From contig JAOUFA010000039.1 of the NCBI GenBank assembly GCA_029858545.1, forward strand, positions 1-15,135: a stretch of DNA of 15,135 bases. Direction: 5' to 3'. The translations under genes were made by a program, and so were the position numbers. The DNA comes from Betaproteobacteria bacterium (lineage in GTDB: Bacteria; Pseudomonadota; Gammaproteobacteria; Burkholderiales; SG8-39). The stretch's first letter is position 1; each line of letters starts with the position of its first letter. The notes beneath the pieces were generated by a model that saw only the letters and a program-made list of their open reading frames with translations, made no database searches and was not told the origin of the DNA. Positions 1 to 7,213 of the stretch are shown in pieces.

Positions 1-861
1 GTCGGCGGCGGAATCGACAGCAATGTCAACAGCGGTATCGGCGGCAGCAGCATCAATGTTCCCACGCTCGGCACGGTGCAGTTGCCCGGCAACGCCTCGA
101 AGAGCGGCGATCGCTTCATGCACCTGGGAGCGGGGGGGCAGTACACGCGACCCGTGTTGCCGGGGATCTCGCTCTTCGCGGGCGCCAATTATGAAAACAA
201 GTTCAATGCGCACTCCGAACTATGGCAGTTCAACCAGCAAAATCTGGGTGTTTACGGGGGCGGCTCCTGGCGCAAGGACCACGATCTGTGGCGCGCCACG
301 GTTTCCTATTCGAGCATGATCGTCGACGTATCCTCGTTCCGCGAAGTCGCGGCGGTCGGCGGCGAATGGCAGCGTCAGATGAGCGAGTTGAGCTCCCTTT
401 CGTTCGCGGGGCAATACGCCACGCTTCGTTATCCCGGTAGCGACATACGCAATGCCAACTATTACGGCGCCAGCGCGGGATGGCGCCGGGCGTTCGTGTA
501 CAGTCTGCAACCCGTCATCCAGTTGCAGGGCACCTTCGGCTGGGAACGCGATCCGATTCGCCAGGATCTCTCGCGTGCGATTCGAAGCCTGCGCGCCGGT
601 GCCGGCCTGACGCCTGCGCCGAAGTGGGCCCTGTCCGCAGGCGTGACCTACGCCGGCAGCAGCTATCTGGCCACCGATCCGCTGTTTCTGAAGACCCGCA
701 CTGATGGTTACGTCGGCATTGATGCCGGTCTTTCCTACCGTGTTACGCGGCGGGCGACATTGCGCGCCGAATTTCTGCATTCCGCCAATGCATCGTCGCT
801 GCCGCTTTATAGCTATGACCGCAATGTCCTGACCTGCAAGCTGCGTATTGAACTGCCATGA
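1..861 (+). CDS. Outer-membrane beta-barrel protein, Slam/type XI secretion-like, 3' part only
   Basis: The frame is open from the first base and ends in TGA, giving the last 286 residues of a protein whose 5' end lies outside the window. The visible part begins with the stretch GGGIDSNVNSG, a glycine-rich 'G-x-DSN-N' signature seen at the start of the C-terminal barrel of DUF560/Slam and related TPR outer-membrane proteins. It continues as alternating hydrophobic and polar strands rich in Tyr, Trp and Gly with short Gly/Asn/Asp turns, as in a transmembrane barrel. No TPR helices are visible; they would lie upstream. In this family the barrel moves a substrate across the outer membrane. The stop overlaps the upstream in-frame ATG of the next gene (ATGA, 858-861), which suggests one transcript with the FecR/TbpB-like gene. 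Barrel identity is fairly secure; the Slam-type transport role is inferred. A generic TPR-barrel porin is the main alternative. Confidence 0.6.
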   Translation, partial: VGGGIDSNVNSGIGGSSINVPTLGTVQLPGNASKSGDRFMHLGAGGQYTRPVLPGISLFAGANYENKFNAHSELWQFNQQNLGVYGGGSWRKDHDLWRATVSYSSMIVDVSSFREVAAVGGEWQRQMSELSSLSFAGQYATLRYPGSDIRNANYYGASAGWRRAFVYSLQPVIQLQGTFGWERDPIRQDLSRAIRSLRAGAGLTPAPKWALSAGVTYAGSSYLATDPLFLKTRTDGYVGIDAGLSYRVTRRATLRAEFLHSANASSLPLYSYDRNVLTCKLRIELP

Positions 862-865
862 GGTG
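860..865 (+). promoter_or_regulatory. Ribosome binding site choosing the FecR-protein start
   Basis: GAGGTG lies four bases before the ATG at 870. The earlier in-frame ATG at 858 has no such site in front of it and would add four residues ahead of a normal Met-Lys-Asn-Arg signal peptide. The site overlaps the stop of the upstream barrel gene, which fits translational coupling. Confidence 0.55.
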
Positions 866-869
866 TGCA

Positions 870-2546
870 ATGAAAAACCGTCTGATTCTTGCCGTGTTGG
901 GCGCGGTATTGGCGACCCCGCTGGGGGCACAGGGACAGGCGGGTCGCGTATTGGTTTCGATCGGCGATGTCGTCGCGCAGCGCGGCGGGCAGGCGGTGCC
1001 GCTCGCGGCTGGCTCAGCGGTCGCCTCGGGCGACACCATTCGCCTCGGGCCCGCGAGCAATGCGCAGGTCCTCATGACCGATGAATCGATCATTTCATTG
1101 CGCGAGCGAACAGTCTTTCGTCTCGACGACTATGTCTATTCGGGCAAGATCGATGGCAGCGAAAAGAGCATCTTCTCGCTGTTGGCAGGCGGCATGCGTA
1201 CCGTGACAGGTTTGATCGGGAGACTTCACAGCCGCGACAAGTACGAGCTGCGCACCCCGACGGCGACGATCGGGATCCGCGGTACCCACTACACCTTGCT
1301 GGTGTGCAACAACGATTGCGGACAGACGGCGCTCGGCGCACGAGACGGCGTCGTGCTCGCCGAGGCGGGCGGAGTCGTCAGCGATGCCGGGCCGCTCGCG
1401 CAGATTTCCGCGCCGGGAGGCGGATCAATTCCGAACGGCACCTATGGGGGCGTCACCGATGGGCGCATCGGTGTTCTCAACAACACCGGAGAGCATGAGT
1501 TCGGGGCGCAGGAGTTTTTTCATGTGGCGAGCCTGATGTCGGCGCCCGAAAGGCTGCTTGCGCCGCCGTCGTTCCTCTACGACCGCCTCTCGGGCCGCTC
1601 GCGTTCGAAAGAGCGCGGCAAGGAAAGGGGCGAAACCCTGGCGCAGGGGGGCATCAATGCGGATAGCCGTTCAGGCAACCTGCCACCGCCCGCGTTGCCG
1701 AGTTCTTTTCTGGTAACGGAAAAGCGCGATGCAAACGGCGCGACAAGTTTGCTGCCGCCGCAGCGGGGGGGGTTCGCTGCGGGAACCTATTCTGGACTCG
1801 GAGGGCTGTTCGCGGAGCCCGAGGTAATCTTCCCTGTGAACATCGCGGGGTCAAACGTCCTGCCAAACTCCCAGATCTTCGATTCGAGCGGATTGCGCTT
1901 CTACGGCTCGTTCGAATACTGCGGATCGGTCGCGTCGATTTGCTTTGCCTTTCTCGCCGACCGGGGCAATCTGGGAAGCGTGGTCGACCATGGAGGGGTT
2001 CCCGGAGTGGTCGATTGGGGGCAATGGGTCGATGGGGCACCTTTTATTGCCTTGCTGGACTGGTGGTCGGAGAGTTCCTTCGCGTACACGGCGCGCCGTG
2101 GCGTTCACTACGTGGTCGGCGTGCCCACCAATCCGATGCCGAGCGCGGGCACGGGCCAGTTCACGCTTCTCGGTGCGACCAGCCCCAGTTTCTCCGATGG
2201 CGTGGGAGGGGGATTGGGCAGGGGCAGTGTGACCTCTGCGCTAGGGAGCGTCGATTTTGCGAGCAATGCCGTCAATGCCACGCTGGATCTGTCCTTTTTC
2301 GGAAGTTCGGGTCGCAATGACTACACGATGAACATCAACGGATCGGGCTCCAGTTCGCTTTTCGCGGGGTACGCGACGATGACTCACAACAATGGCGCCC
2401 TCAATGTGTGCGGTTCGTCTTGTTCCGGGTCGAGCACGGGCCAATTTTTCGGCGCCAATGCTTCGCATATGGGACTTGTCTACGATATCTACGCGTCGAG
2501 GGGAGGGTTCTACCTGGATGGCGCGGCGGTTCTGCGGAGGAAGTAG
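870..2546 (+). CDS. Secreted FecR-domain protein with C-terminal TbpB-like beta-barrel domain
   Basis: This is a 558-residue exported protein. Residues 1 to about 22 form a Sec signal peptide (MKNR, a hydrophobic core, then PLGAQG) without a lipobox Cys, so it is not a lipoprotein. Residues about 25-150 are a FecR domain: a GDV start, a GDTIRLG strand, SIISLRERTVFRLDDY, and the conserved TATIGIRGTHY end. A low-complexity linker follows. Residues about 300-558 look like the 8-stranded barrel of transferrin-binding-protein-like and Slam-substrate proteins: VVGVPTNPMPSAGTGQF at 415-431, then near the end GQFFGANASHMGLVYDI and a terminal GAAVLRRK. Cys pairs occur at 146/150 (CNNDC) and 514/518 (CGSSC). 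FecR domains usually belong to sigma-factor signalling, but no sigma factor is visible here, so a secreted, surface-exposed role is more likely. The overlap with the barrel gene upstream suggests that it is that barrel's substrate (inference). Confidence 0.75.
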   Translation: MKNRLILAVLGAVLATPLGAQGQAGRVLVSIGDVVAQRGGQAVPLAAGSAVASGDTIRLGPASNAQVLMTDESIISLRERTVFRLDDYVYSGKIDGSEKSIFSLLAGGMRTVTGLIGRLHSRDKYELRTPTATIGIRGTHYTLLVCNNDCGQTALGARDGVVLAEAGGVVSDAGPLAQISAPGGGSIPNGTYGGVTDGRIGVLNNTGEHEFGAQEFFHVASLMSAPERLLAPPSFLYDRLSGRSRSKERGKERGETLAQGGINADSRSGNLPPPALPSSFLVTEKRDANGATSLLPPQRGGFAAGTYSGLGGLFAEPEVIFPVNIAGSNVLPNSQIFDSSGLRFYGSFEYCGSVASICFAFLADRGNLGSVVDHGGVPGVVDWGQWVDGAPFIALLDWWSESSFAYTARRGVHYVVGVPTNPMPSAGTGQFTLLGATSPSFSDGVGGGLGRGSVTSALGSVDFASNAVNATLDLSFFGSSGRNDYTMNINGSGSSSLFAGYATMTHNNGALNVCGSSCSGSSTGQFFGANASHMGLVYDIYASRGGFYLDGAAVLRRK

Positions 2547-2652
2547 TCAGTAGGGGTAGATCGACAGGTGTAGGAGTGCCGGTGCGATGGGGAAGTGCGG
2601 TACGTCGCGATTCAATCAACTTGGTTACTTTCAATCATTGGCAGCATGCTTC

Positions 2653-2659
2653 GAGGAGG
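2653..2659 (+). promoter_or_regulatory. Ribosome binding site choosing the lipoprotein start
   Basis: GAGGAGG lies four bases before the ATG at 2664. An earlier in-frame ATG at 2595 lacks a comparable site and would put 23 extra residues before the signal peptide. The 2664 start places the lipobox Cys at residue 31. The 117-base gap after the FecR gene (2547-2663) has an AT-richer patch around 2610-2640, but I see no convincing -35/-10 pair in it. Confidence 0.65.
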
Positions 2660-2663
2660 CGCT

Positions 2664-5279
2664 ATGGGAATTGATGGGGCAGGACGAATCAACGGCCGAA
2701 TACTGAGGCTGTGGAGCATTGTGACGCTGCTTGGCGTGGTCGCCTTGTCAGGCTGCGTGAAGAAGGAGGAAGTGATCGCGCCCGACGCATTCCGAGGCAC
2801 GGTGCAGGGTTTCGTGCGCGATCACGCGACAAATGCCCCGCTCGCGGGTGTGACCGTGACGCTGTTCGCCGGGGGGACGCGGACCGCGACCACCGACTCG
2901 TACGGGTACTGGTACTTCAATGGCGTCGCCGCCGAGGCGACCGTCGGCACGACCAACGGCTGCCAGAACGGCTGCATCAACTACTACGTCAAGGCGCCGG
3001 CACCGGCGACCGCCGGGGCACAGAACTATCTCGACATGATGGGTGAGGTCTACCTGCCCGAGAAGGCCGCCTCGACTTCGCTCATCACCGTGGTCGATTA
3101 CATGGTGAAAACGGCGACGGTATCGGGCTACGTGACCGACGCTGCCACGGGCCTGGGGCTCAATGGCGCAACGGTTGTGCTCAATACGAGCGACCAGTTT
3201 CTGAAGATCACCCCGCAGGGCAGCAATGCCGCGGTGATGCTGCCGGCGCAATTTACCGCGACCACCGCCGATCAGGCTACGAGCGGTGCGGCAGGCTGGT
3301 ATTCGCTGCAGGTTCCGGCTCTCTGGCTTAATTTGGGGGCAGGCCAGATCGGCGCCTATGCGAGCGGATATGAATACAGTACTGCCAGCGATGCCGGCAA
3401 CCTGAACCTTCAATTTGCGTCGGCCGCCGTGGTCGATTTCCGGCTTCCGCCGGTGGACAACAACCTGGGCCTGGTGGCCGCCAACGTCAGTCTGGTGAGC
3501 GGAAGTTCGAACCGCATGCAGATCCTGCGCGACGCGGCGGGTAATCCGCCCGCGAACAGCACCGTGGAGTTCGCGCCGGATATCGATTTCAGCGGCGCGA
3601 CGCAAATGGTGTTTACGTTGATCTTCGATCAGCCGGTCAATACCACGCAGTTCTACAGCGACAGCATTCGCCTGAGAGATAGTTTCGGCAACGTGGTCAT
3701 CCCCAGCATGACGGCGACCTGGCAGAACAACTACACGCTGGAGTTGGCGACCAACTGGGATCTGCAGAAACTCCCGATCGGCGCGACCTATCAGCTGATC
3801 ACCAACCGTACGGTACAGGCGGGAACCGCGAATACGAGCATCGGCGTGGGCAACACTCTCGCCCAGTTCCACGCGGTCAACAGCGCGCTCAATGCGACGG
3901 TGCCGACGCCGGCGCTGTATCTGACGACAGGTCAATACGACACCGCGCTGCAGGCGGAGAACGGCGTAATCCGCTATCTGTCGAATGACCCGGTGCTTGC
4001 GCTCATTACCGGCAACTCGCTGACCACGACCGCGGAGAATTACACCAGTATCAGCGAACGGTTCGTCAAAGGAAGGTATTCCTCGCTGCCTTGGAACGTC
4101 AATGCCTACAACAACGGGGTCGACGTGCAGGTGCCGCGCACCCAGGCAAATCTCGACTCCTCGGCGGTGAACCTGTACTTCAGGGTCGTCAATCCGGCCT
4201 CCGGCGAAACCCTGCAGAACTGGGCGCTCGCAATCGCTGGCGGCGGAGTAAACGTCAACAATGGTTACCTGGTGTACAACAATCTGGCGCTCGGAGCATT
4301 GCGGCAGAATCTCCCGGGGTTGACGAGCAACACCCTGCGCTTCGGCAACCGGCTCGACTTTGCGGTGACCGTGAAGGATCCATCAGGAATAGAAACCGCG
4401 ATCGACCAGACGAAGATGCTGTCGCTGCGCGATAACCGCGCGCCGGAACTGCTCGGCACAAGCCTTGTTTCACGGAGATACCAGGGCGCTTCCGGCAACC
4501 CGGTCGCGGCGCTGCAATTCAGTGAGCCGATGAATACGTCATCTGCGGCGGCCATTGTCAACGTGACGAACGCCTCGCTCTTCACCACCGCGCCGGTCTG
4601 GGATGTGAACGGGACGACGCTCTACGTGAACGCCAGTTCGGCGGCCGCGGCGACCGTCTACCAGGTCGGCGCTGTGGCGGGCCTGTCTACCGTGGCGGGC
4701 AACGTCATTACCTTCGCCAATGCGACCGGTGCGAACGGCTTCTTTCGCGGGCAGTGGCTGAATCTCAGGTACGCCGACGGAAGCGTCGATCTGGTCACCG
4801 TTGCGGACGTCAACAGCACACTCGCCAACCCAACGCTGACGCTGGGCGCGGCACCGACCGCTCTGCGGTTCAGCACCACCGTACCCTTTACCATCGGGGT
4901 CAACGGGCTCTTCACGAACTTGCGGGCGCCAGTGGTGACAGCCGCCCTTGCGGTGACGGGCGGCACGACAAGCTTTACCTCCGCGGCGCGGCCTTTTGCC
5001 GTCGGCGACCGAATCCTGCTCAGGCAAGTTGCCGGAGCGGTGCAGGCGGGTGAAGCCGATGTGGTGGTAACGGTGGTCTCGTATGACTCGGCGGGCGGGG
5101 TGGTGAATTTCACGCCAGCGGTACCGGCAACGGGTGCGACTTACGATTGGGCCATCTTCGAGGGCGACGTGCTGAGAGTTAGCGCAACCGATGAGGCCGG
5201 CAATGCCGTGCACGGTGACGCCGACGAAGCGGTCGATGACGCGCTTGGGTTCCTTGGCGGAGGAGTCAGGATCCGCTAG
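2664..5279 (+). CDS. Large outer-membrane lipoprotein with carboxypeptidase-regulatory-like and Ig-like domains
   Basis: The product is an 871-residue lipoprotein. Residues 1-30 form a lipoprotein signal peptide ending in the lipobox LSGC, with the lipidated Cys at 31. Residue +2 is Val, not Asp, so outer-membrane sorting is expected. Residues about 45-130 and 150-250 each read as a carboxypeptidase-regulatory-like beta-sandwich: 'G-x-V-D-x-x-T-x-x-P-L-A-G-V-x-V' followed by 'T-T-D-x-x-G-Y-W-Y-F' in the first, and 'VSGYVTDAATGLGLNGATV' in the second. Residues about 300-390 and 590-690 resemble SbsA-type Ig-like domains, with 'FDQPVN' and 'FSEPMN' at the characteristic position. No catalytic motif is seen, so the role is probably structural or binding. 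It is the last gene before the terminator at 5310. Exact function unknown. Confidence 0.72.
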   Translation: MGIDGAGRINGRILRLWSIVTLLGVVALSGCVKKEEVIAPDAFRGTVQGFVRDHATNAPLAGVTVTLFAGGTRTATTDSYGYWYFNGVAAEATVGTTNGCQNGCINYYVKAPAPATAGAQNYLDMMGEVYLPEKAASTSLITVVDYMVKTATVSGYVTDAATGLGLNGATVVLNTSDQFLKITPQGSNAAVMLPAQFTATTADQATSGAAGWYSLQVPALWLNLGAGQIGAYASGYEYSTASDAGNLNLQFASAAVVDFRLPPVDNNLGLVAANVSLVSGSSNRMQILRDAAGNPPANSTVEFAPDIDFSGATQMVFTLIFDQPVNTTQFYSDSIRLRDSFGNVVIPSMTATWQNNYTLELATNWDLQKLPIGATYQLITNRTVQAGTANTSIGVGNTLAQFHAVNSALNATVPTPALYLTTGQYDTALQAENGVIRYLSNDPVLALITGNSLTTTAENYTSISERFVKGRYSSLPWNVNAYNNGVDVQVPRTQANLDSSAVNLYFRVVNPASGETLQNWALAIAGGGVNVNNGYLVYNNLALGALRQNLPGLTSNTLRFGNRLDFAVTVKDPSGIETAIDQTKMLSLRDNRAPELLGTSLVSRRYQGASGNPVAALQFSEPMNTSSAAAIVNVTNASLFTTAPVWDVNGTTLYVNASSAAAATVYQVGAVAGLSTVAGNVITFANATGANGFFRGQWLNLRYADGSVDLVTVADVNSTLANPTLTLGAAPTALRFSTTVPFTIGVNGLFTNLRAPVVTAALAVTGGTTSFTSAARPFAVGDRILLRQVAGAVQAGEADVVVTVVSYDSAGGVVNFTPAVPATGATYDWAIFEGDVLRVSATDEAGNAVHGDADEAVDDALGFLGGGVRIR

Positions 5280-5309
5280 CCGTCGCCGGGTTTCGCGGCT
5301 CGTGTGCTC

Positions 5310-5340
5310 GGGCCGCCCCGAAAGGGGCGGCCCGTTTTAT
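5310..5340 (+). terminator. Rho-independent terminator after the lipoprotein gene
   Basis: A perfect 10-bp GC stem (5310-5319 with 5324-5333) encloses a GAAA tetraloop and is followed by GTTTTAT. It begins 30 bases after the lipoprotein stop. Read on the - strand, the stem is not followed by a T-run, so it should work mainly on the + strand. The rest of the gap to the convergent SDR gene (5341-5432) has only weak short hairpins. Confidence 0.9.
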
Positions 5341-5432
5341 TGCCTGGGGTTGTTCACCGGGGGGCCGGGTGCTACCCGTCTACCGGGGGGCAGCCTCCCT
5401 ACAGAGAGAGGGGTCTGCCGCGCAATTCCCCT

Positions 5433-6128
5433 CTACGTCAGCAGCCAGCCGCCGTCGACGTTCAGGTTGATGCCGTTGACGCCGTGGTTGTCGAGGAGGA
5501 ACAGCACCGAGCCGACGATCTCGTCCATCGTCACCAGGCGTCCGAGCGGGGTACGCACGCGCACGCGCTCGAGCACCTCGGGGGGCTTGCCGTTCCATGC
5601 CGGACTGTCGCCGACGATGCCCGGATGCAGCGCATTGACGCGCACCGGAGCGAGTTCGATCGCGAGCGAGCGGATCATGCTGGTCACCCCGCCGTTGACC
5701 GTGGTGACGGTGGTCGAGCCAGGGTAGGGGCGCTCCTTGGCGAGTCCGCCGAAGAGCACGATCGAGGCCTGCGGCCCGAAGCGCTGGCTCAGCGTGTGGA
5801 TCACCTCGGTGTAGCCGACGAGCTTGAGCGTGACCAGACGCGTGGCGCGTACGATATCGAACTTCTTCACGCTGTTGTCGTCGCGCTCGATCGCCGCGAG
5901 TACCAAGTGGTCGATCTTGCCCAGGCCGGCAAGCTGGGATTCGATCTTCGCGGGTTCCGCGAGGTCCATCGCGATGCCGCGCGTCTTGCCGCCGATCTGT
6001 GCGGCGACCGACTCGGTGCGAGCCTTGTCGCGCCCGGTGATGATGACTTCCTCGCCGCGCTTGCTGAGGGTTTTCGCGAGTTCGAGCCCGATTCCGGACG
6101 TGCCGCCTACGATCAATGCACTGGCCAT
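5433..6128 (-). CDS. SDR-fold protein lacking the canonical catalytic residues
   Basis: This 231-residue protein has the length and fold of a classical short-chain dehydrogenase/reductase. The dinucleotide-binding loop is intact (GGTSGIG, residues 8-14), as are R33 at the end of beta-2, D55-L56 before the adenine pocket, and the late-SDR signature VRVNALHPGIV (162-172). The usual catalytic motif is not. Where a Ser is expected there is IVLFGG (123-128). The YxxxK helix is replaced by PGSTTVTTVNGGVTSM (136-151), with no Tyr or Lys in register. The C-terminus, VNGINLNVDGGW, is typical. It should therefore bind NAD(P) but either reacts by another mechanism or is not a redox enzyme. AGGAGG lies four bases before the ATG. 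It sits 38 bases downstream of the bicupin gene, so the two are probably cotranscribed from the divergent region near 7100. Family call is secure; activity unknown. Confidence 0.85.
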   Translation of the reverse strand: MASALIVGGTSGIGLELAKTLSKRGEEVIITGRDKARTESVAAQIGGKTRGIAMDLAEPAKIESQLAGLGKIDHLVLAAIERDDNSVKKFDIVRATRLVTLKLVGYTEVIHTLSQRFGPQASIVLFGGLAKERPYPGSTTVTTVNGGVTSMIRSLAIELAPVRVNALHPGIVGDSPAWNGKPPEVLERVRVRTPLGRLVTMDEIVGSVLFLLDNHGVNGINLNVDGGWLLT

Positions 6129-6166
6129 GATTCCTCCTGGTGTGGTTCGATGATTTTTGCTGAAAA

Positions 6167-7081
6167 TTATTGCGGATTACCCGATGCCGCGAGCTTTTCC
6201 TTCAGATACTCCCAATCGCGGCTGAAGCGGTACGAATGGCGCGCCGGCGGCTGGGGCGATTGCGTCTCCAGCCAGCGCACGGTCTTGCCGCTGGTATTGT
6301 AGAAGGCGTGCACGCAGCCCACGCCGGTCCAGAACAGGTCGCCCTTTCTCAGCGTGTAGCGCTTGCCGTCGCCCTCGGCGTCGACCTCACCGTCGAGGAT
6401 GTAGTAGGCCTCCTCGAGAGGGTGGTCGTGCGGGTGCGCGACGCCGCCCGGCTGGTACTCGACCATGAACATCGTGTGCAGCTGCGCATCGAGGCGCTCG
6501 TCGACCAGCATCTTCACAGCGATGCCGCTGTAGGCGAGCAGCGCCGTGGCCATGCTGGAGGACACCTTGGCGGCGTCCTTGCGTGCGCCGATCTTGAGCT
6601 TGTCGACCACAATATCGTCATCGGCCATGCGGAACAGGTGGCGCGAGCGTGGATCGCGGATGTCGAAATCCTGCGTCGCGTAGTCCTGCGGCGCTCCGAA
6701 GAAAAAGAGGTCGTCGCCAATACCGTTGGGCCGCGGCAGCGGCGTGAGCATGTCGATCCACTGCGCTGTTCCGCTCTTCGGTCCGAGCCAGGCGTGCGGT
6801 ACGCCGATCGGCACCAGCCCGCAGGCGCCGGGGGCGAGCGTCACCGCATGGCCATCGAGGATCAACGTCGGTTCACCCTCGACGATGTAGAAGCTTTCCT
6901 CGAACGAATGCAGGTGCGTATCGATGCGGCCGCCTGCCTCGAGCGCGCACAACCCCATACCGGTATGCACCGAACCCGCCGCCTCATCGACCATCGCACA
7001 GCGCGAAAACAGTGCGCTGTGTCCGACATATTCGGGTTTCGGCCGGATCTCTTCGCGGCGCAGGACGTGGTGCTTGGGCAT
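6167..7081 (-). CDS. Bicupin metalloprotein, two complete metal sites, substrate unknown
   Basis: This 304-residue protein has two cupin barrels. In the first, HLHSFEE with a later GVPHAW gives ligands H56, H58, E62 and H96. In the second, HDHPLEE with a later GCVHAF gives H218, H220, E224 and H258. Both match the cupin pattern HxHxxxE followed by a distant His, so both halves could bind a divalent metal. The overall layout resembles the ureidoglycine aminohydrolase (AllE-like) bicupins and also bicupin dioxygenases, but no purine-degradation gene is nearby, so I do not name a substrate. No signal peptide is present, so the protein should be cytoplasmic. AAGGAG lies six bases upstream of the ATG. 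It is the first gene of the - strand pair with the SDR protein and is divergent from an XRE-cupin regulator that probably controls it (inference from layout). Confidence 0.8.
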   Translation of the reverse strand: MPKHHVLRREEIRPKPEYVGHSALFSRCAMVDEAAGSVHTGMGLCALEAGGRIDTHLHSFEESFYIVEGEPTLILDGHAVTLAPGACGLVPIGVPHAWLGPKSGTAQWIDMLTPLPRPNGIGDDLFFFGAPQDYATQDFDIRDPRSRHLFRMADDDIVVDKLKIGARKDAAKVSSSMATALLAYSGIAVKMLVDERLDAQLHTMFMVEYQPGGVAHPHDHPLEEAYYILDGEVDAEGDGKRYTLRKGDLFWTGVGCVHAFYNTSGKTVRWLETQSPQPPARHSYRFSRDWEYLKEKLAASGNPQ

Positions 7082-7169
7082 GGCGGTCTCCTTGGGCGGC
7101 GGCTGGGGCGGGCGTGGCGCGTTCAGTACTGCGAAACAGCCCGGGGCAGCCTGGGGCGTCGAACGGCTC

Positions 7170-7175
7170 TATAAT
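7170..7175 (+). promoter_or_regulatory. Candidate -10 box (TATAAT) for the XRE-cupin regulator
   Basis: A perfect TATAAT lies 38 bases before the regulator's ATG, a sensible position for a short leader. No TTGACA-like -35 is seen 16-18 bases upstream. The 132-base divergent gap (7082-7213) also holds the 8-base palindrome CAGTACTG at 7124-7131. I see no good promoter facing the bicupin gene. Confidence 0.45.
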
Positions 7176-7213
7176 GCCGCGACAAAACAGGTGGCGGAAA
7201 CATACGCGGCGGC

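Noticed and set aside
2595..2663. An upstream ATG start for the lipoprotein
   Set aside because: It lacks a ribosome site and would place 23 residues before the lipoprotein signal peptide; ATG 2664 has GAGGAGG.
5304..6302. A + strand open frame opposite the SDR gene
   Set aside because: The - strand product has clear SDR motifs and a good ribosome site; the + strand product begins inside the terminator and has none.
6167..7081. Naming the bicupin as ureidoglycine aminohydrolase (AllE)
   Set aside because: Similar layout only; both metal sites are complete and no allantoin or purine-degradation gene is nearby.
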